Positions 8,189 to 15,738 of a DNA stretch of 64,000 nt are shown here, in pieces. This DNA comes from Caulobacter rhizosphaerae (lineage in GTDB: Bacteria > Pseudomonadota > Alphaproteobacteria > Caulobacterales > Caulobacteraceae), in assembly GCF_010977555.1 (NCBI RefSeq), contig NZ_CP048815.1, positions 4,766,501 through 4,830,500 on the forward strand. The letters run 5' to 3'. Position 1 is the stretch's first letter; each line of letters starts with the position of its first letter. The notes under the pieces are model-generated. The model did no database searches. It was given only the letters and a program-made list of their open reading frames with translations, and had not been told where the DNA came from. The position numbers were made by a program, and so were the translations under genes.

Positions 8189-10758
8189 ATCGTCGCTTCC
8201 ACCTCGGCCCTGTCCGCGGATGCGGCGCCGCGCTTGTCCAGCACCTGGACCAGCACCGACAGCAGGTCACGCAGGTCGATCGGCTTGGCGATATGAGCGT
8301 CCATGCCGGCCTCGAGGCAGGTGTCGATCTGGGTGCGCATGACGTCGGCGGTCAGGGCGATGACCGGCAGGCCGGCCCAGCGCGGATCGCGGCGCAGGCG
8401 GCGGGTGGCCTCCAGCCCGTCCATCACTGGCATGTTGACGTCCATCAGCACCAGATCGAAGATCTCGGCCTCGAGCGCGTCCAGGGCCTCGCGACCGTTC
8501 TCGACCTCGACCAGGTCGCAGTCGAACGGGGCCAGGAACAGCTTGATGACCCGACGGTTGACCGGGTGGTCGTCGACGACCAGCACGCGGCGGCCCTGCA
8601 GGGGCGAGCGCGTGGGTTCATCCTCGTTGGCGGCGCCGAAGGCCGGGGCCGCGCCGTCCATCGCCGAGCTGGAGGCGACGTCGACCTGGAAGCCGAGCGT
8701 GAAAACCGAGCCCCGCCCCTCGCGGCTGTCAACGACGATCTCGCCGTCCATCAGCTCGGCCAGGCGGCGGGTGATGTTCAGGCCCAGGCCCGTGCCGCCG
8801 AAGGTGCGGGTGGTCGAGGCGTCGGCCTGGGTGAAGGCGCCGAACAGCTTGGACAGGGTGGCTGGGCTCATGCCGATGCCGGTGTCCCGCACCGTCAGGC
8901 TCACCGCCGTGCGCCCGGTCTGCGGGTCGGGCCGCCAGGCCAGGGTCACGTCGACGCGGCCCACCACCGTGAACTTCAGGGCGTTGGACAGCAGGTTGGC
9001 CAGGCACTGGCGCACGCGCACGGCGTCAAACAGCAGCATCGGCGGCGGCTCGCCGGCCACGGTGAAGACCAGCTCGACCCCTTTCTCGCGGGCCGTGGGC
9101 TGATAGCCGCCGACCAGGCGGGCGCAGACCCCGACTAGGTCGCCGGCCGTAGGGGAGATCTCCAGCTTGCCGGCCTCGATCTTCGACAGGTCCAGGATGT
9201 CGTTGAGCAGCACCAGCAGGGTGTCGCCACTGTCGATCATCAGCTCGACCTGCTCGCGCTGGCGGGCGTCGAGGCTCTCGGTCCGCAAGGCCTGGGCCAT
9301 GCCCAGCATGCCGTTCAGCGGCGTGCGCAGCTCGTGACTCATCACCGCCAGGAAAGCGGACTTGGCCTCGTTGGCCGTCTCGGCCCGGCCGCGAGCCTCC
9401 TTCAGCCGCTCGGAAGCCCGGCGCAGATAGACGCCCCAGGCCACCCCGCCCAGCACCAGCACGCCCAGCAGCATGGCGATGACGATCGAGGCGTGGGCCA
9501 GACGGCGGTTCAGCTCGACCTCGGCGGTCAGGCGCTTGCTTTCGTCGCGCTTGGACTTCAGTTCGGTCTCCAGGGCCGAAGCCATCTGGGCGCCGTTGCG
9601 CGACAGGGCGGCCTGGGTCTTCTCGTGATCTTGCCGACGCCACTGGTCCAGCAGGCGGAAGGCCTCCTCGCCGCGATGTTCGGCCAGGGCGATATAGGCG
9701 CTGAGCAACAGCTCGGCCTGGGGATCGCGCTCCAGCCTGTCGACCGGCACGGCGCGCAGCGCTTCCAGGTCAGTCCTGGCGGCGGCCGCGTCGCCCAGCT
9801 CGGCGCGGGCCTGGGCGCGCAGGCGCAGGCTGAGGCCGGTCAGGCGATTGGTCGGATGGGCGATCTCGAAGTCGCCGTCGGCCAGGCAGCGCAGCACCCG
9901 GCCCGGGGCGTGCCGGTCGCTGGCGATGCGGGCGCACAGATAGCGGTCCCAGGTCTTGAGGTCCGGGTCGCCGGCGGCCTGGGTCATGTTGTGGTGCACG
10001 CCGGCGAAGTGCTCGGCGGCGTCCAGCTCGCCCACCTCGGCGGCGGTGTAGGCGATGTCGTACATGCGCTCGACCTTGCGCATGTAGAAGGCGTTGCCCT
10101 CGTCCAGGCGGGCCGCCTGGCTCATATGGTCCAGCGCGCCTTCCTTATCGCCGATGTAGGACAGGGTGTAGGAGTGCACCTGGTGCGTCTCGGCCAGCAG
10201 GGGCCGGGCGATGGCGCCGCGGCGCTCCAGCTGGCCCGTGGCCTCGGCGGCCAGGCGCGAGGCGTCGGCCCACTGCCCCGATCGGCCCAGGCTGCGGATG
10301 CGCTCGACCGCGGCCATCAACCGGATATTCGGCCCCGAACGGTCCAGAAACCGGGTCCAGTCGGCCTCGGTGAAGGTGCGAAAGCCGCCGGACTCATGGC
10401 GGTAAGCCATCTGCAGCAGGTCCACCAGCGTCGCCAGTTCGGCGTCGTGGTCTTCCTCGGCCAAGCGGCGCACGCGGTGGGACCACTCATCGAACTGCGG
10501 CTGGACCTGGTTGCTCTTGTAGGCATAGAGCACCGACCACAGGCCGTAGAGACGCTTGTCGCCGTGCTGCCTGAGCGCCCGGCGCCCGACCCGCTCGATG
10601 TCGTCGTTCTCGCGCGCCGGCGGCTGGATCTCGTCGCGCCGGATCTCGCGATAGAGCGCGTCCAGCTTGGCCGACTGCGGCGACCGAGCGAGGGCCGGGC
10701 CGCAGGGGCCCGCCAACAGGGTTGCGATCGCCGCGAGGAACAGGACGTAGCGCCGCAA
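8185..10758 (-). CDS. Hybrid sensor histidine kinase with periplasmic helical-repeat sensor
   Basis: The protein has 857 residues. A signal peptide (about 1-25, ending PALARS) precedes about 370 residues of alanine-rich helical hairpins resembling TPR repeats. One membrane span at about 421-445 follows, then a short coiled coil, a HisKA domain with the phospho-acceptor His475 in MSHELRTP, and an HATPase with N box NLLSNALKFT, DTGIGM and GGTGLGLNITRRLAELM. A receiver domain follows from about 725, with the acidic VVDDHPVN, the acceptor Asp in LMDVNMPVMDG and the conserved Lys in AKPID. The TTG at 10758 is the only start that keeps the signal peptide intact. The output is unknown because no response regulator lies nearby. 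It ends convergently with nsrR. Confidence 0.9.
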   Translation of the reverse strand: MRRYVLFLAAIATLLAGPCGPALARSPQSAKLDALYREIRRDEIQPPARENDDIERVGRRALRQHGDKRLYGLWSVLYAYKSNQVQPQFDEWSHRVRRLAEEDHDAELATLVDLLQMAYRHESGGFRTFTEADWTRFLDRSGPNIRLMAAVERIRSLGRSGQWADASRLAAEATGQLERRGAIARPLLAETHQVHSYTLSYIGDKEGALDHMSQAARLDEGNAFYMRKVERMYDIAYTAAEVGELDAAEHFAGVHHNMTQAAGDPDLKTWDRYLCARIASDRHAPGRVLRCLADGDFEIAHPTNRLTGLSLRLRAQARAELGDAAAARTDLEALRAVPVDRLERDPQAELLLSAYIALAEHRGEEAFRLLDQWRRQDHEKTQAALSRNGAQMASALETELKSKRDESKRLTAEVELNRRLAHASIVIAMLLGVLVLGGVAWGVYLRRASERLKEARGRAETANEAKSAFLAVMSHELRTPLNGMLGMAQALRTESLDARQREQVELMIDSGDTLLVLLNDILDLSKIEAGKLEISPTAGDLVGVCARLVGGYQPTAREKGVELVFTVAGEPPPMLLFDAVRVRQCLANLLSNALKFTVVGRVDVTLAWRPDPQTGRTAVSLTVRDTGIGMSPATLSKLFGAFTQADASTTRTFGGTGLGLNITRRLAELMDGEIVVDSREGRGSVFTLGFQVDVASSSAMDGAAPAFGAANEDEPTRSPLQGRRVLVVDDHPVNRRVIKLFLAPFDCDLVEVENGREALDALEAEIFDLVLMDVNMPVMDGLEATRRLRRDPRWAGLPVIALTADVMRTQIDTCLEAGMDAHIAKPIDLRDLLSVLVQVLDKRGAASADRAEVEATI

Positions 10759-10858
10759 GCCGTGGTTTCCCGGTGAACATCGGTACGCTACGAGAAAGGG
10801 CCTGTATTCAAAGTTAAGATCGGCCCGGCGCGACGTTGCGTCGCAAAAAAGCGGCGCG

Positions 10859-10875
10859 GGGGAATGATATTCCCC
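10859..10875. terminator. Terminator-like hairpin downstream of the SDR gene
   Basis: GGGGAAT-GAT-ATTCCCC is followed by GTTTT on the + strand and, reading from the SDR gene, by a TTTTTT run after eight bases. The hairpin GCGACG-TTG-CGTCGC lies 20 bases further on. Confidence 0.6.
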
Positions 10876-10909
10876 GTTTTAAGTCGTGAAGCCGACTCCG
10901 CGCCACCGT

Positions 10910-11677
10910 CTAGATGGTGGCGCCGCCGTCCACCACCAGGGCCTGTCCGGTCATGAAGCTGCCCGCCTTCGAAGCCAGGTAGACCGCCGCCCCGGCCAGT
11001 TCGTCCGGCTCGCCGATCCGGCGCAGCGGCACGCCCCGGGTCGAGCGCTCCAGGGTCTCGGGATCGTCCCACAGCGCCTTGGCGAAGTCGGTCTTGATCA
11101 GGCCCGGCGCGATGCAGTTGACCCGCACGTTGTCGGGGCCGAACTCGTGGGCCAGGTTGCGGGCCAGCTGGAAGTCGGCGGCCTTGGAGATGTTGTAGGC
11201 CCCGATGACGGCGTTGCCGCGCAGGCCGCCGATCGAGCTGACGATGATGATCGCGCCGTCCTTCCGCGCGCGCATCTCCGGCGCGACCATGCCGATCAGC
11301 CAGTGATTGCTGATGATGTTGTTGTCCAGGATCTTGCGGAACTGGTCGTCGGCGATGCCGGACAGCGGGCCATAATAGGGGTTGGACGCGGCGTTGCAGA
11401 CGCAGATGTCGACCTTGCCGAACGCCCGCCGCGTCTCGTCGACCAGGCGCTGCAGGTCGTCCTTGGAGGCGATGTTGGCCGGGACCGCGATCGCTGTCCC
11501 TTCGCCATGCCGGGTGTTGATCTCGGCCGCCACCTCGTCGCAGGGCCCGGCCTTGCGCGAGGAGATCACCACCTTGGCGCCGTGCTCGGCCAGGCGCTGG
11601 GCGATGGCCTTGCCGATGCCGCGCGAGCTGCCCGTGATGATCGCCACCTTGCCGGCGAGGTCGAAGAGGGGGGTCAT
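10910..11677 (-). CDS. SDR-family NAD(P)-dependent oxidoreductase
   Basis: The protein has 255 residues, the classical short-chain dehydrogenase size. The Rossmann motif TGSSRGIG lies near residue 16, NAAS near 90, the catalytic serine in IVSSIGG near 142, and the Tyr/Lys pair in YNISK near 155-159. The C-terminus VVDGGATI is typical. The sequence is close to the FabG/DHRS4-like group, often acting in acyl-CoA or secondary-alcohol metabolism, but the substrate is unknown. A TAGGAG ribosome-binding site precedes the ATG, and the palindrome AAAC-N4-GTTT lies immediately upstream, suggesting TetR-type control. Confidence 0.92.
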   Translation of the reverse strand: MTPLFDLAGKVAIITGSSRGIGKAIAQRLAEHGAKVVISSRKAGPCDEVAAEINTRHGEGTAIAVPANIASKDDLQRLVDETRRAFGKVDICVCNAASNPYYGPLSGIADDQFRKILDNNIISNHWLIGMVAPEMRARKDGAIIIVSSIGGLRGNAVIGAYNISKAADFQLARNLAHEFGPDNVRVNCIAPGLIKTDFAKALWDDPETLERSTRGVPLRRIGEPDELAGAAVYLASKAGSFMTGQALVVDGGATI

Positions 11678-11689
11678 GGCGCGCTCCTA

Positions 11690-11701
11690 AAACATTTGTT
11701 T
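11690..11701. promoter_or_regulatory. AAAC-N4-GTTT palindrome upstream of the SDR gene
   Basis: AAAC-ATTT-GTTT sits a few bases upstream of the SDR ribosome-binding site. A related sequence precedes the FadB-like gene at 47050-47067. The pattern resembles operators of TetR-type fatty-acid regulators such as PsrA (inference). Confidence 0.45.
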
Positions 11702-11885
11702 GAATTTTCGACACAGTGCTGTCGCCACACGCGCACGTCAAGCTGCGCGCCGCTCGTCGACAAGGCCCGAAACGCGCTCTGCGACCTATTGCTGCACCAT
11801 ACTAGTCGCTGCCGATACGCCATGTAATGTTGAATACAGACGGATATTCATTATCCACACCGTCGCGCTTTCGCGACAATGGTAA

Positions 11886-12677
11886 ATGATCGCCATGACA
11901 AGGACTTTAGATAAGAACGATTTCTTTAATCGCCTTCAGGCCGCGAGCGTCCTGATCTGCGCCAGTTTTCTAACCCTCGAGGTCTGCATCGAGTTCGGAA
12001 TGGTCGAGAGAGCCTTCAGCCGCGATCTCGCGGGCTGGCGAATTGACGCCGCGGTCTCGCTGCTGGCGGTCGTCGTCCTGGCCGGGCTCGCGATCCTCAA
12101 GGCCTTCGAACTGCGCACCGAGTCGGCTCGGCGGCAAGCCGCCGAGCAGCGCCTTGCCCAGATGGAGACGCGAGACCCGCTGACCGGCCTGGCCAATCGC
12201 GATCGGATGCTGGAATTCCTGGGCCAGTCCCTGCAGACGCGCAAGACCGGCGACGAGGTCACCGGCCTGCTGCTCATTGACCTGAAGCGGTTCACGCCGA
12301 TCAACGAGACCCATGGCCGCGCGGTCGGCGATCGGCTGCTGCGCATGGTCGCCGAACGTCTGCGATCGGTCGCGCGGGAGGACGAGATGGTCGCGCGCCT
12401 GGGCGGCGACGAGTTCGCGGTCGTAATGCCCCGCCTCGATTGCGCCAAGGCCGCCAGATATCCCGCCCAGCGGCTGGTCCGCGCCCTGGAAGCACCGTTC
12501 GAGATCGATGACTTGGCGCTCAGGATCGGCGGGGCGGCGGTCGGCGTGGCGACCAGCGCGAACACCGAGCTGCGTCCCGGCGTCCTCGTCCGCCATGTCG
12601 ACGCCGCCCTCCAGCGCGCCAAGTGCGGTCCGGCGGCGGAATCCTGCTCCCATCGGCGAGGGACGGGCCAAGCCTGA
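11886..12677 (+). CDS. Membrane-anchored diguanylate cyclase (GGDEF)
   Basis: The protein has 263 residues. Two hydrophobic segments (about 19-37 and 52-70) anchor it in the inner membrane. After a short coiled coil, the GGDEF domain begins RDPLTGLANRD near residue 97 and keeps the active-site GGDEF near residue 176. The metal-binding D is in LLLIDLKRF. The position of the inhibitory RxxD site reads REDE, a conservative change. The end of the domain is poorly conserved (AALQRAK in place of ALYxAK), followed by a 16-residue tail. ATGs at 11886 and 11895 are both possible and neither has a clear ribosome-binding site. It probably makes c-di-GMP at the membrane. Confidence 0.88.
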   Translation: MIAMTRTLDKNDFFNRLQAASVLICASFLTLEVCIEFGMVERAFSRDLAGWRIDAAVSLLAVVVLAGLAILKAFELRTESARRQAAEQRLAQMETRDPLTGLANRDRMLEFLGQSLQTRKTGDEVTGLLLIDLKRFTPINETHGRAVGDRLLRMVAERLRSVAREDEMVARLGGDEFAVVMPRLDCAKAARYPAQRLVRALEAPFEIDDLALRIGGAAVGVATSANTELRPGVLVRHVDAALQRAKCGPAAESCSHRRGTGQA

Positions 12678-12800
12678 TCCCTGGCGGCGAGACTTTCGCC
12701 GACGCGGCGTCCGCGCCGACAAAATTTCTCCGGCGATGTCGGATCGACGCCCATGGGGCCGTCCTCGGGGCAACCAACCGAAACCCTGGAGACAAACGCC

Positions 12801-13277
12801 ATGACCACCCCCTCTTCCATCGCCGATCGCGAACTCGTCCTGACCCGGATCATCGACGTCCCGGCCGACAAGCTGTTCAAGTGCTGGACCACGCCCGAGC
12901 GCATGCACGAGTGGTTCTGCCCCAAGCCCTGGACCGTTTCGCACGCCGAGACCGACGTGCGCCCCGGCGGCGCCAGCCTGATCGTCATGCGCGGGCCTGA
13001 AGGCCAGGAAATGCCCAATCGCGGGGTCTATCTTGAGGTGGTCGAAAACCGCCGCCTGGTGTTCACCGACGCCTTCGTCGAGGCCTGGGTACCGTCGGAA
13101 AAGCCGTTCATGGTGGCGATCATCGAGTTCGAGGACCTGGGCGACGGCACGACCCGCTATACCGCCACCGCCCGCCATTGGACGGTCGAGGACCGCCAGG
13201 CCCACGAGCAGATGGGTTTCCACCAAGGCTGGGGCGTCGTCGCCGACCAGCTGGCCGAGGTGGCCAAGACGTTCTGA
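12801..13277 (+). CDS. SRPBCC/AHSA1-family protein
   Basis: The protein has 158 residues with the START-like fold of the Activator-of-Hsp90-ATPase-homologue family. It shows LTRIIDVPADKLFKCWTTPE near the N-terminus, WFCPKPW, GGASLIVMRGP and the closing helix MGFHQGWGVVADQLAEV. Such proteins bind hydrophobic ligands, and individual functions are mostly unknown. The ATG at 12801 is preceded by GGAGA at a good distance; an in-frame ATG 48 bases upstream adds an atypical leader. A 26-base perfect palindrome follows the stop codon. It stands alone between a diguanylate cyclase and a convergent extensin-like gene. Confidence 0.9.
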   Translation: MTTPSSIADRELVLTRIIDVPADKLFKCWTTPERMHEWFCPKPWTVSHAETDVRPGGASLIVMRGPEGQEMPNRGVYLEVVENRRLVFTDAFVEAWVPSEKPFMVAIIEFEDLGDGTTRYTATARHWTVEDRQAHEQMGFHQGWGVVADQLAEVAKTF

Positions 13278-13286
13278 GCCATGAGC

Positions 13287-13312
13287 GGGGACAGGCGCAT
13301 GCGCCTGTCCCC
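13287..13312. repeat. 26-bp perfect palindrome (repeat family P26, copy 1)
   Basis: GGGGACAGGCGCA joined to its exact reverse complement lies 9 bases after a stop codon and between convergent genes. The same 26 bases recur at 38160-38185. A terminator or REP role is plausible. Confidence 0.8.
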
Positions 13313-13321
13313 ATCCCTTCG

Positions 13322-14047
13322 TCACGAGCACTTGTTCCAGCCGCTCTCTTCCAGGTGAAAATGGTCGCGGTGGGCGGCGTTGTAGTCTGGGCCAAGGACG
13401 GTCCCGAACACCCGGCAGGCGCCGCGGCGCGCCGCCTGGACGAAACGCCCCTCGGCGCTGTCGGCGCGGAAGTCGGCCGCCACCGTGGCCCGTCGCCCGT
13501 CGGCGAAGCGGAAGCCGGCCACGTCCAGCGCTGCGGCGCGGGCATGGGCGCTGGGCCGCTCGCCGGGCCGGCCGTAGATCGTGCGGCAGGCATAGGTTCC
13601 GTAGTGGTCCACCCGCGTCAGCCGGCTGTGCAGGATATCCCGCGCCGCCGGAGCCAGCACCTGGCGCTCCCACAAGGCGTAGTCCAGGGCCAGCGGACAG
13701 GTCATGACCGGCGCGGCGGGCGCCAGGCGGCCGACGGCTCGCACGGTGTTTCGTGTCGAGCAGAAGCCGGTCTCGCGCGTCTCGCTCTTCACGAACCGCA
13801 CCCCGCCCTCGCGCAGGGCGGCGCGGCAGGCGGCCGGGTCGGCGCCGATCCGCGCCAGCTTGCCGGCCGTGGCCAGGCCGATCGGCTGATCCAGCGAGAA
13901 CGGCTTCCACGGCAGGTCCTGCGGCGGCGCCAGGCGGTCGACCAGGGCGAAGACCAGCAGGCCGGCCAGCAGCAGGTCCAGCAGGAACCCGGCCGCGCCG
14001 GCCAGCGACCGGGCGTCGGGCGAGGGTTCGGGGATCGCCAGTTTCAC
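13322..14047 (-). CDS. Extensin-like C-terminal domain protein (LAS-peptidase fold)
   Basis: The protein has 241 residues. One membrane segment at about 17-38 anchors it, and the rest would be periplasmic. The extensin-like domain begins near residue 70 with ACRAALREGGVRF. It contains SAHARAAALDVAGF and HRDHFHLE, which match the zinc-binding HxxxxxxxD...HxH pattern of LAS/VanY-type peptidases. Several cysteines (in GFCSTRN, MTCPLAL, ACRTIY, ACRVFG and NKCS) suggest disulfides. A role in cell-wall peptide hydrolysis is inferred and activity has not been established for the family at large. It is convergent with the AHSA1 gene. Confidence 0.85.
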   Translation of the reverse strand: MKLAIPEPSPDARSLAGAAGFLLDLLLAGLLVFALVDRLAPPQDLPWKPFSLDQPIGLATAGKLARIGADPAACRAALREGGVRFVKSETRETGFCSTRNTVRAVGRLAPAAPVMTCPLALDYALWERQVLAPAARDILHSRLTRVDHYGTYACRTIYGRPGERPSAHARAAALDVAGFRFADGRRATVAADFRADSAEGRFVQAARRGACRVFGTVLGPDYNAAHRDHFHLEESGWNKCS

Positions 14048-14139
14048 GCTTCACCCAACGGCGGGGCGACCACGAAGTTCAGCCGCAAGGCTTGGCTTGT
14101 CGGGCGCGAACGGTCATTACCGCCGCGCTGGAGACCCTC

Positions 14140-15516
14140 ATGACCCCCTCGAACAGCTGGCGCGGCCTGCTGAACGCCGAACTGGCCCCGCGCTTCGCCC
14201 TGCTGTGCCTGGGCATCTGGCTGAACGCCGCCGACACCCTGGTGACGGTGACGATCATGCCCAGCGTCGCGCGCGAGATCGGCGGCTGGCAGTATTTCGG
14301 CTGGTCGATCGCCGCCTTCCTGCTGGGCTCGATCCTGGCGGGGGCCTGCGCGGGCAAGCTGTCGATCCGCTTCGGCCTGCGACGCGCCACCGCCCTGGCC
14401 GGCGTGGTCTACGCGCTCGGCTGCGCCATGGGGGCCCTGGCGCCGGAGTTCCTGACCTTCGTGGCCGGACGGCTGGTCCAGGGCCTGGGCGCGGGGGCGA
14501 TCGTGTCGCTGTGCTATGTGGCGATCAGCGCCATGTTTCCCGAAAGCCTGTGGCCGCGCGTCTATGGCGCGATCGCCGGGGTCTGGGGCGCGGCCACCTT
14601 GCTGGGCCCGCTGTGCGGCGGGCTGTTCGCGCAGGCCGGCTTCTGGCGTGGAGCCTTCTGGTTCTTCGTGGTCCAGGCGGTGATCTTCGTCGGCGCGGTG
14701 CTGGTCATGGTTCCCGCCACCCCCAAGGCGCCGGAGGACGGGCGCATCCCCGGGCGGCAGCTGGCCCTGCTGACGGTGGGCGTGACCCTGATCGCCGCCG
14801 CGGGCGTCGTGCCCGGCGGACTGACGGCGGCGCTGTGCGCGGTGTTGGGGACCCTGGCCATGGCCGCCATGCTGGCGGTCAACGCCCGCACCAGCGACCG
14901 CCTGCTGCCCCGCGCGGCCGGCGACCTGGCCACGGCGACGGGGCTGGGCCTGGCGGTGATCTTCTTCTGCGAGGCCGCCACGGTGGGCTTCTCGGTCTAT
15001 GGTCCCACCTTCATCCAGGTGCTGCACGGCGCCGACCCGCTGCTGAGCGGCTATGTGATCGGCGGCATCGCGGCGGGCTGGACCGCCTTGTCGTTCGTCG
15101 TCGCCGGGCTGAAGCCCGGGCACGAGGGCCTGGCCATCCGCGTCGGCGCCGTGGTCATCGCGGCCGGTGTGGCGTGGGGCGCCTATGAGATGGTGCACGG
15201 CGGCCTGGTCGGGATCACCTTGTCGATGGTGCTGCTGGGCAGCGGCTTCGGCGTCTGCTGGGCGTTCCTGGCCAAGCGCGTGATCGGCGGCGCCCCGCCC
15301 GAGGAACAGCCCCTGGCCTCGGCCGCCGTGCCCACCACCCAGCTGATCGGCGGTGCCACCGGCGCGGCCGCGGCGGGGGCCCTGGCCAACGCCCTGGGCT
15401 TCGCGCACGGCGTCGAGCCCGCCAACGGCCTGACGCACGGGCTGTGGCTGTTCTGCGCCTTTGTGCCACTAGCGCTTGTCGGCCTGGCGGCGGCTTGGCG
15501 GCTGGGGCGGGAGTAG
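14140..15516 (+). CDS. MFS transporter
   Basis: The protein has 458 residues with about 14 hydrophobic segments. The motif-A region reads GKLSIRFGLRRAT near residue 72, and motif C-like glycines occur in VWGAATLLGPLCGGLFA, a pattern of drug:H+ antiporters of the DHA2-like group. The ATG at 14140 follows CTGGAGA and gives a normal N-terminus. A mutarotase, regulator or adaptor is absent from the surroundings, so the substrate is open. It stands alone, divergent from the extensin-like gene and 14 bases upstream of a small convergent membrane-protein gene. Confidence 0.88.
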   Translation: MTPSNSWRGLLNAELAPRFALLCLGIWLNAADTLVTVTIMPSVAREIGGWQYFGWSIAAFLLGSILAGACAGKLSIRFGLRRATALAGVVYALGCAMGALAPEFLTFVAGRLVQGLGAGAIVSLCYVAISAMFPESLWPRVYGAIAGVWGAATLLGPLCGGLFAQAGFWRGAFWFFVVQAVIFVGAVLVMVPATPKAPEDGRIPGRQLALLTVGVTLIAAAGVVPGGLTAALCAVLGTLAMAAMLAVNARTSDRLLPRAAGDLATATGLGLAVIFFCEAATVGFSVYGPTFIQVLHGADPLLSGYVIGGIAAGWTALSFVVAGLKPGHEGLAIRVGAVVIAAGVAWGAYEMVHGGLVGITLSMVLLGSGFGVCWAFLAKRVIGGAPPEEQPLASAAVPTTQLIGGATGAAAAGALANALGFAHGVEPANGLTHGLWLFCAFVPLALVGLAAAWRLGRE

Positions 15517-15530
15517 AGACGCCTTCGCCC

Positions 15531-15707
15531 TCAACTCGCGAGAATGGCGGCGACGATCGCGAAGACCGCGACGAGACCGCCGCCTCCGACGAAATGGATC
15601 CCGAAATAAAGCGCGATCCAGGGCGCCGCCTGGAAGAAGCTGAACGCGCCCGCTCGCATGAGCGCGGATGCGTCGGCGCCGTCGGTCACCTTGGCCAGAG
15701 GGTTCAT
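15531..15707 (-). CDS. Small predicted membrane protein
   Basis: A frame of 58 residues opens MNPLAKVTDGADASALMRAG and then has a hydrophobic stretch covering most of the remainder, with FQAAPWIALYFGIHFVGGG and VAVFAIVAAILAS, likely two short membrane spans. An alternative start nine codons upstream (15734) is possible. No clear ribosome-binding site is visible. I do not recognise the family. The case for a real gene is the strongly non-random hydrophobic pattern and a fit into a 222-base gap between two other genes. Confidence 0.5.
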   Translation of the reverse strand: MNPLAKVTDGADASALMRAGAFSFFQAAPWIALYFGIHFVGGGGLVAVFAIVAAILAS

Positions 15708-15738
15708 GCGCGTCAGGGTAGCACGAAGTCTCAACCGC

